Assembly (NCBI GenBank): GCA_963711005.1
Contig: CAVQCJ010000002.1
Location: 1,612,001-1,676,000 of the forward strand
From: CAVQCJ01 sp963711005
GTDB taxonomy: Bacteria; Actinomycetota; Actinomycetes; Prado026
Length of the DNA: 64,000 nucleotides
Direction of reading: 5' to 3'
Under the pieces are notes generated by a model that did no database searches, was not told where the DNA came from, and was given only the letters and a program-made list of their open reading frames with translations. Position numbers and translations under genes: made by a program. This document shows positions 58,809-64,000 of this stretch, piece after piece (position 1 is the first letter of the stretch; every line of letters begins with the position of its first letter).

Positions 58809-59765
58809 ATGCCCGCAGTCGTCGTCGAGGACCTGTTGACCCTGCCGCGCGTGCCGCGTCCGGACGCGGTCGTGGCGGTCGACCGCCCGGTCCTGGCCGT
58901 GTCCACAGCGCCCAGCGGGTTCGAGGGCGAGGGCTTCCCGGTCAAGCGCGCCTTCGCCGGGGTCGACCAGCACTACCTGGACCCGTTCATCCACATGGAC
59001 CAGATGGGCGAGGTCGACTACGCGCCGGGCGAGCCGAAGGGCACGTCGTGGCACCCGCACCGCGGCTTCGAGACCGTGACGTACATGATCGACGGGGCGA
59101 TGCAGCACCAGGACTCGACCGGCGGTGGCGGCCTGATCGCCGACGGCGCCACCCAGTGGATGACGGCCGGCAGCGGGATCCTGCACATCGAGGCGCCGCC
59201 GGAGGAGGTTGTCGTCCGGGGCGGTCTGTTCCATGGGGTCCAGCTGTGGGTGAACCTGCCCGCCGCGGACAAGTGGACGCCGCCGCGCTACCAGGACATC
59301 GGCGCGAACAGGGTGTCGCTGCTGACGTCGCACGACGGCGGCGCGCTGCTGCGGGTCGTGGCCGGTGCGGTCGCGGGGCACACCGGTCCGGGTGTCACGC
59401 ACACGCCGATCGCGTTGCTGCACGCGACGGTCAGCCCCAGCGCCGAGGTCGAGCTGCCGTGGGACCCGTCGTTCAACGCCTTCGTCTACGCCCTCGCCGG
59501 GCGCGGCACGGTGGGCGCCGAGCGGCGCCCCATCCGCGGCGGTCAGCTGGCGGTGCTCGGAGCGGGCGACGTCGTGCGCTTCGCGGCGGAGACCGGCCAG
59601 GACAGCCGCACTCCGGCGCTGGACGTGCTGGTGCTGGGCGGGCGGCCGATCCGCGAGCCGGTCGCGCAGTACGGACCGTTCGTGATGAACAACCGCGCCG
59701 AGCTGGTGCAGGCCTTCGAGGACTTCCAGTCCGGCCGCATGGGCACCATCCCCGCCACGCACTGA
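58809..59765 (+). CDS. Pirin-family protein
   Basis: 318 residues with two cupin domains. Metal-site motif HPHRGFETVTYMIDG (His-x-His) and HIEAPPEE; C-terminal FVMNNRAELVQAFEDFQSG. Pirins are Fe(II) cupins with quercetinase or redox-sensor activity. AGGAG upstream of ATG 58809. The monocistronic placement gives no partner. Confidence 0.92.
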   Translation: MPAVVVEDLLTLPRVPRPDAVVAVDRPVLAVSTAPSGFEGEGFPVKRAFAGVDQHYLDPFIHMDQMGEVDYAPGEPKGTSWHPHRGFETVTYMIDGAMQHQDSTGGGGLIADGATQWMTAGSGILHIEAPPEEVVVRGGLFHGVQLWVNLPAADKWTPPRYQDIGANRVSLLTSHDGGALLRVVAGAVAGHTGPGVTHTPIALLHATVSPSAEVELPWDPSFNAFVYALAGRGTVGAERRPIRGGQLAVLGAGDVVRFAAETGQDSRTPALDVLVLGGRPIREPVAQYGPFVMNNRAELVQAFEDFQSGRMGTIPATH

Positions 59766-59786
59766 GCACTCCGCCGGCTGGCCCGG

Positions 59787-60614
59787 TCAGGCGTGCTTGA
59801 CCGCCTGGAGGGTGTACGTGTGCGCGACCCGCCAAGGGCGGTCGGTGATCTGCCACTCGCCGCTGCCCACGTTCGTCATGCGGCCGGGGATGGCCTCCCA
59901 GGGCACGCTGTCGTGCTCGACGAGCATCGTGAGGTCGAGCCCGTTGTCGAGCAGCGCCGTCACGATCTCGCCGAGGCCGTGGTTCCAGAAGTACGAGCGG
60001 TTCTGCGTGAACGTCGCGTCGGTGGCGACATACGTGCCCTCCTCCTCGGACAGGTCCGGCTCGGCGCGCTCGAAGTACGGGTAGCGGACGACGAGGCGCT
60101 CGTCGTCCGGAGCGTCCTCCAGCGCCCACAGCATCGGGTGCCCCTCGCGGATGAAGAGGCGCCCGCCCGGTCGCAGCAGACCGGCGACCACCCCGGCCCA
60201 CCGCCGGATGTCCGGCAGCCAGCACAGCGCACCGATGCCGGTGAAGACGAGGTCGAACCTGTCCCCGCCGAGCAGGTCGACGGCGGAGTACACGTCGCCC
60301 TGGACGAAGTCGGTGTCGCTGCCGGTCCGCGCCGCCAGGCGGCGGGCGGCCTCCAGCGCGGGCGCCGAGAAGTCCAGCCCGGTCATCCGCCCGCCCAGGC
60401 GGGCGAGCGAGATCGTGTCGGTGCCGATGTGGCACTGCAGGTGCACCCCGCGCAGCCCGGCGAGGCCGCCCAGCCGGGGCACGTCGAACCGCACGACGTC
60501 GCTGAGGAACTCCGGGTCGGCGACGAACCGGTCCACCGCGTAGTCCGGCGAGGCCGCGTGCGCCGGCGCGCGCTCGTCCCACATGGCCCGGTTCACGGCC
60601 TGGTAGTCGACCAT
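59787..60614 (-). CDS. Class I SAM-dependent methyltransferase
   Basis: 275 residues from ATG 60614 (GGGAGG 6 nt upstream; GTG 60617 is adjacent). Methyltransferase core HLQCHIGTDTISLARLGGRMTGLDFS, VQGDVY, FDLVFTGIGALCWLPD and GGRLFIREGHP. Substrate unknown. Convergent with pirin, 21 nt apart. Confidence 0.85.
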   Translation of the reverse strand: MVDYQAVNRAMWDERAPAHAASPDYAVDRFVADPEFLSDVVRFDVPRLGGLAGLRGVHLQCHIGTDTISLARLGGRMTGLDFSAPALEAARRLAARTGSDTDFVQGDVYSAVDLLGGDRFDLVFTGIGALCWLPDIRRWAGVVAGLLRPGGRLFIREGHPMLWALEDAPDDERLVVRYPYFERAEPDLSEEEGTYVATDATFTQNRSYFWNHGLGEIVTALLDNGLDLTMLVEHDSVPWEAIPGRMTNVGSGEWQITDRPWRVAHTYTLQAVKHA

Positions 60615-60705
60615 CACTCGCCTCCCTCGGCTCGACTCCGGCGAGCGGGACCCGCCGCGACGATGATGCCCGACCAGGTCGGCGTCCGGGCGTCCGTGCT
60701 GCCGG

Positions 60706-61098
60706 CTACAGCGCGATCAGGCCCGCGTTCGTCGGCGTGAACCCACAGGCGGTGAAGTAGAAGCCGCGCAGGTGGTCCTCGAAGTCCACGTGCAGCCACT
60801 CGCAGCCCGCGGCCCTGGCGTGGTCGGTGGCGATCCCGACCAGCCGGGTGGCGATGCCCTGCCGCTGCAGCCGGGCGGCGACCAGGGTGTCGAGCACGAA
60901 CGCGTGGGCGGCGCCGTCCCAGGGCACGTTCACGAAGCCCACCAGCTCGTCGTCGTCGCGCGCGCAGACCCAGCCGAGGCTGTGCCGCTCGACCTGCCCC
61001 GACCAGTCGAAGTCGACCGGGTCGCGCCCGAACCCGGCCGCGTGCAGCGTCTCGACCTCGTCGCTGCGGAAAGCGCCGCGCCACGCGTAGGTGATCAC
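60706..61098 (-). CDS. GNAT acetyltransferase
   Basis: 130 residues from GTG 61098. N-acetyltransferase core: ELVGFVNVPWDG, VLDTLVAARLQRQGIATRLVG (acetyl-CoA loop RQGIAT), HVDFEDHLRGFYFTACGF. TACTTT ends 6 nt before the start, a leaderless layout. Substrate unknown. Confidence 0.85.
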   Translation of the reverse strand: MITYAWRGAFRSDEVETLHAAGFGRDPVDFDWSGQVERHSLGWVCARDDDELVGFVNVPWDGAAHAFVLDTLVAARLQRQGIATRLVGIATDHARAAGCEWLHVDFEDHLRGFYFTACGFTPTNAGLIAL

Positions 61099-61104
61099 CG
61101 GGAC

Positions 61105-61110
61105 AAAGTA
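61105..61110 (-). promoter_or_regulatory. -10 box of leaderless GNAT gene
   Basis: TACTTT on the minus strand, then 6 nt, then GTG 61098. Confidence 0.55.
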
Positions 61111-61177
61111 CGAGCCACCAGGGTCGTCGGCCACGCAATACTCGCTCCCTCGACATGCTCGCTCCCTCGACGGACGG

Positions 61178-62152
61178 ATGGGTGCGATGACGGCTGGAGC
61201 GGGTCCCGCGGCCGAGGGCGTGCGGGTGCCGTGGGCGGACGTGCCCGCCGAGGTGCGGTCGGCGGTGGAGGCGATCTGCGGCGCCCCGGTCGTCCGTGCC
61301 GACACCCAGCGCGGCGGCTTCAGCCCCGGGGTGGCCGCGCGGGTCGCCTGCGCCGACGGGGGTCGGTTCTTCGTCAAGGCGATCGCGGCCGTCGCGAACT
61401 CGCAGTCGTTCCGCATCCACCGGCGCGAGGGCGTCGTGCTCGCCGGGCTCGACCCGCTCGTGCGGGCCGGCCGGCTCGCGGTGCCCGGCCTGTACGGGGT
61501 CGTCGACGACCACGGCTGGGTCGCGCTGGTGCTGCAGGACGTGCCGGGCCGGCAGCCGACCCTGCCGTGGCGCCGGGACGAGCTCGTGGCGGTGCTCCGT
61601 GCGGTCGACCGGCTCGGCGAGGTCCTCACCCCGGCGCCGATCGACGCGCCGCCCGTGAGCGAGGCGTACGCGGAGCCGTTCTCGGGCTGGCGCACGCTGG
61701 CCGACGACGGCCTGCGCGCGGACCTGCTGGATGACTGGTCCCGCGCCCACCTCGACCGGCTCGCGGAACTCGAGGCGACCTGGCCGTGGTTCGCCGAGGG
61801 GACCTCGCTGCTGCACACCGACCTGCGCGCGGACAACCTGCTACTGACGGCGGACGGTGTCGTGGTGGTCGACTGGCCGTGGGCGTGCGTCGGGTCGCCG
61901 CTGCTCGACGTGGTCGGGCTCTCCCCGAGCGTCGCGATGCAGGGTGGACCGGAGCCAGGCGAGCTCCTGGCGATGACCGCGGCCGGTCGGGCCGCGGACC
62001 CGGACGCCGTGGCGGCGCTCGCCTGCGCGCTGGCCGGGTACTTCACCGAGGTCGCCTTGCAGCCTCCGCCGCCGGGACTGCCGACCGTGCGCGCGTTCCA
62101 GGCCGCGCAGGGTGCGGTGGCCCGTCGCTGGCTCGAGTCGATCCTGTCCTAG
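61178..62152 (+). CDS. Aminoglycoside phosphotransferase-like kinase
   Basis: 324 residues from ATG 61178 (ATG 61187 possible). APH/choline-kinase fold: RFFVKAIAAV (ATP-binding Lys), Brenner motif HTDLRADNLLLTADG and DWPWACVG (in place of DFG). Small-molecule kinase, substrate unknown; real antibiotic resistance should not be assumed. A 14-nt direct repeat (CTCGCTCCCTCGAC) precedes it at about 61141-61170. Confidence 0.8.
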   Translation: MGAMTAGAGPAAEGVRVPWADVPAEVRSAVEAICGAPVVRADTQRGGFSPGVAARVACADGGRFFVKAIAAVANSQSFRIHRREGVVLAGLDPLVRAGRLAVPGLYGVVDDHGWVALVLQDVPGRQPTLPWRRDELVAVLRAVDRLGEVLTPAPIDAPPVSEAYAEPFSGWRTLADDGLRADLLDDWSRAHLDRLAELEATWPWFAEGTSLLHTDLRADNLLLTADGVVVVDWPWACVGSPLLDVVGLSPSVAMQGGPEPGELLAMTAAGRAADPDAVAALACALAGYFTEVALQPPPPGLPTVRAFQAAQGAVARRWLESILS

Positions 62153-62179
62153 CTGTACTCGGCGGTCGCCGCCGGTCGG

Positions 62180-62851
62180 TCAGGCGGGCGGGTCGGCGGT
62201 CGCGTGCTCCAGGCCGCGCTCGAAGAACGCCAGCACGCCCGCGGCGTCAGCGAGCTCCGCGATGGTGGCCGCGGCGCCGTACGGCTGGTTCCAGAACGCA
62301 CCGGCGCGCTGCTTCCACGGGCCGACGTAGGCGTACGGCTCGCCGATCCCGGCGTCGCCGGGCGAGACGCCGTAGTTGACCTCGTCGAGGCTGATGCCGA
62401 CGTCGAAGTGCTCCGGCCACAGCACGGGTCGCGGCGGGTCTTCCGGCTGGTGCGCGGCCCCGAGTGCGGCCAGCGCCTGGGCACCGACGGCGAGGGCGCG
62501 CTCGATCGTGGCGACCGCGCCGGCGTCCAGGACGACGTCGTCCGTGGCGGCGGCGCCGGTGGTGTCTCCGTACACCCCGGCCGGTGCGCCGAAGTCGAGC
62601 CCCGCGGCCGCGGCCAGCTCGCCGAGGGTCCCGGTCAGCGGCAGCACGCGTTCGTGCCCTGCCGAGGTCACCACCAGGTCGGTGCCGCGGACGGACACCC
62701 GCTGCGGGTCGCCGGGCAGCGCCAGGGTGCTGAAGCCGTCGGGCTGCACGGACAGCCGGATCGTGCCGGCGATTCGGTGCTGCGGCCCGGCGAGCAGGGT
62801 CTCGGCGACCGCATGCAGGCTCCGGCGGGTCTCTTCGAGGGTGCGGTCCAT
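62180..62851 (-). CDS. Hypothetical protein, unknown family
   Basis: 223 residues from ATG 62851 (GGGAG 8 nt upstream; earlier in-frame ATG 62866 possible). No membrane segment or signal. Beta-rich N-terminal half (IAGTIRLSVQPDGFSTLALPG, RVSVRGTDLVVTSAG), then WPEHFDVGISLDEVNYGVSPGD and YVGPWKQRAGAFWNQPYGA, which recur in actinobacterial uncharacterised proteins. Function unknown. Confidence 0.7.
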   Translation of the reverse strand: MDRTLEETRRSLHAVAETLLAGPQHRIAGTIRLSVQPDGFSTLALPGDPQRVSVRGTDLVVTSAGHERVLPLTGTLGELAAAAGLDFGAPAGVYGDTTGAAATDDVVLDAGAVATIERALAVGAQALAALGAAHQPEDPPRPVLWPEHFDVGISLDEVNYGVSPGDAGIGEPYAYVGPWKQRAGAFWNQPYGAAATIAELADAAGVLAFFERGLEHATADPPA

Positions 62852-62924
62852 GCCGTGCACTCCCATCGGGGCCGTCAAGGGTGAGGAGGCTGACGCTAGT
62901 CCGCCGGCCTGCAGGGGCGCGGGG

Positions 62925-63773
62925 TCAGGCGCGGACGGCGCTGAGGGCTGCGACGCCGACGATCACGAGGACCACCCCGGTGAGCTGGAGGCGGCTGAGC
63001 CGTTCGCGGAACAGCAGGTACGCACCGACCGCGGTGAACGCCGCGAACTGTGACGCCAGGACGGCGGCGACCGCGATCCCGTGCCGGGCGCCGAGCGCGT
63101 ACGAGGCGAAGCCGACGACCTCCGCGACCCCGGACGTCACCACCAGCGGCGCCGCCCGCCGGGTCAGCCGCAGCCGGCCGGCGAGCGCGAGCGGGAGCGT
63201 CAGCGCGACCACCCCGAGCAGGCGCGGCGGCAGCAGCACCCAGCCCAGCGCGACGGTCGAGCTCACGTGCCCGGTGGCGTACAGGCTGACTCCGAACGCG
63301 AACGCGGCGAGCACGGCCAGGCTCACCGCCAGGCCCTTGCGCTCGCCCTCGACCGGGAGCACCTCTGGCGCGATCGCGGCCAGCAGCACCCCGCACGTGA
63401 TGACGACCAGCAGCACGGCCGAGGCTACGCCCAGCGGTTCGCCGGCGGCCACCGCGACCAGCGCGGCCAGTGCGCCCTCGGTGGACACGATCGGCGAGAC
63501 CAGGCTCACCTTGCCGACCCGCAGCGCGGAGTACCCGAGCAGGAGGCCGACCACGTTCCCGGCGCCGCCGACCGCGAGCCACCCGAGCGTGGCGTGGCCG
63601 GTGGGTGCGGGTGGTCGCCAGACCGCGAGGATCGCGAGGTTCAGCACCAGCCCGGAGGCCATCACCCAGGCGGTGACCGACCAGGCACCGACCATGCGGC
63701 TCGACCGTGACGAGCACAGGGTCGAGGTGGCCCACATGAGCGCGGCTCCGAGGCCCCCGAGCACGGCGATCAC
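62925..63773 (-). CDS. EamA/DMT-family transporter
   Basis: 282 residues with ten membrane helices in two EamA repeats (first from LGGLGAALMWATSTLCSS, second from GLAVSLAVLAAFAFGVSLY). Drug/metabolite exporter superfamily; substrate unknown. Start ATG 63773 lies 10 nt from a minisatellite that fills its upstream region. Confidence 0.87.
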   Translation of the reverse strand: MIAVLGGLGAALMWATSTLCSSRSSRMVGAWSVTAWVMASGLVLNLAILAVWRPPAPTGHATLGWLAVGGAGNVVGLLLGYSALRVGKVSLVSPIVSTEGALAALVAVAAGEPLGVASAVLLVVITCGVLLAAIAPEVLPVEGERKGLAVSLAVLAAFAFGVSLYATGHVSSTVALGWVLLPPRLLGVVALTLPLALAGRLRLTRRAAPLVVTSGVAEVVGFASYALGARHGIAVAAVLASQFAAFTAVGAYLLFRERLSRLQLTGVVLVIVGVAALSAVRA

Positions 63774-63782
63774 CAGCAGAAC

Positions 63783-63898
63783 CTACGGGGTGCGGGCACT
63801 ACGGGGATGCGGGCACTACGGGGATGCGGGCACTACGGGGATGCGGGCACTACGGGGATGCGGGCGCTACGGGGTGCGGGCGCTACGGGGTGCGGGCG
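63783..63898. repeat. 16-17-bp minisatellite
   Basis: About seven tandem units of TGCGGGCACTACGGGG or the 17-nt form with a leading A; later units carry GCGC for GCAC. It occupies the gap between the EamA start and the upstream gene, and encodes the last codons of that gene. Confidence 0.92.
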
Positions 63899-64000
63899 CG
63901 CAGCAGCTCCAGGCCCTCGCGGGCGATCGGGTCGAGGCCGGCGCCGCCGCCGTCCAGGTAGGCGAGGATGTCGGCGCGCATCGGCGGCGCCCAGAACGAG
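63883..64000 (-). CDS. C-terminal end of an unidentified gene (5' part outside window)
   Basis: An open frame entering from the right edge and ending at TAG 63885-63883. The last 38 residues include FWAPPMRADILAYLDGGGAG and LDPIAREGLELLRARTP. Its stop and last three codons fall in the minisatellite. Family not recognised. Confidence 0.55.
   Translation of the reverse strand, partial: SFWAPPMRADILAYLDGGGAGLDPIAREGLELLRARTP

Noticed and set aside
61178..62152. Antibiotic-resistance call for the phosphotransferase-like gene
   Set aside because: The family is broad and includes many metabolic kinases; nothing in the sequence or neighbourhood points to aminoglycosides.

Overview
The window is chromosomal DNA of a high-GC actinobacterium. 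The evidence is lineage-specific gene content: mycothiol genes (mshA, mshD), GlnR, CarD, an RsiG-type c-di-GMP anti-sigma factor, a SenX3/RegX3 (PhoR/PhoP) pair, DUF1416/DUF4395 sulfur genes and a Rv0474-hbhA-DUF2516-like block. Codons are strongly G/C at third positions and GTG/TTG starts are common. Many genes have a TANNNT box 6-7 nt before the start codon and no room for a Shine-Dalgarno, so leaderless transcription is common here. The genus cannot be named from the sequence. No phage, insertion sequence, rRNA or CRISPR array is visible.

Layout. 0-5.2 kb (minus): mutT1-like NUDIX (cut by the window edge), CYTH-CHAD protein, polyphosphate kinase and mycothiol synthase. 5.2-6.0 kb: glnR. 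6.1-11.1 kb: a sulfur island with alpha/beta hydrolase, MoaD/ThiS-like carrier, thioredoxin, a cysteine-rich leader peptide, DUF4395, rhodanese-type sulfurtransferase and DUF1416, then a DUF559 nuclease-like gene bounded by two palindromes, a DsrE-like gene and a 33-residue membrane peptide. 11.1-16.4 kb: nitrobindin, Fur, YgfZ, a DUF2510 membrane protein, DUF4012 and a sortase-like surface protein. 16.7-28.1 kb: an exopolysaccharide locus (Wzz/BY-kinase, GDP-fucose synthase, methyltransferase, GDP-mannose dehydratase, a flippase fused to a sulfotransferase-like domain, polymerase, two glycosyltransferases, priming sugar transferase).

28.2-39.0 kb: housekeeping and hypothetical genes, a 964-residue DUF4388/helical-repeat protein, BKACE enzyme, RsiG, asparaginase, TMEM175-like channel, TipA-type MerR regulator, an XRE regulator with an HbhA-like repeat protein, DUF2516 and a macrodomain protein. 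39.1-44.4 kb: mshA, ybjN, gpm, phoU, senX3, regX3. This block carries about two dozen single-base insertions that break every gene, while surrounding genes are mostly clean, so a local consensus-quality problem is the simplest explanation. 44.4-52.3 kb: lipoprotein, UbiA prenyltransferase, thioredoxin-like protein, carD, PIN/TRAM, ispD, ispF, cysS, rlmB. 52.4-64.0 kb: an orphan sugar-type ABC ATPase and binding protein, PLP decarboxylase, tRNA-Thr(TGT), degenerate EAL protein, lysA, pirin, small enzymes, an EamA transporter and a minisatellite at the right edge.

Themes: phosphate and polyphosphate (ppk, CHAD, mutT1, phoU/senX3/regX3 with a PHO-box-like repeat), sulfur and thiols (mycothiol, sulfurtransferases, cysteine-sensing leader), and c-di-GMP (RsiG, degenerate EAL). 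A four-member palindrome family (about 9.55, 10.54, 16.45 and 37.89 kb) and a shared promoter-like motif ahead of two exopolysaccharide genes and the DUF4388 gene are the least explained structures.
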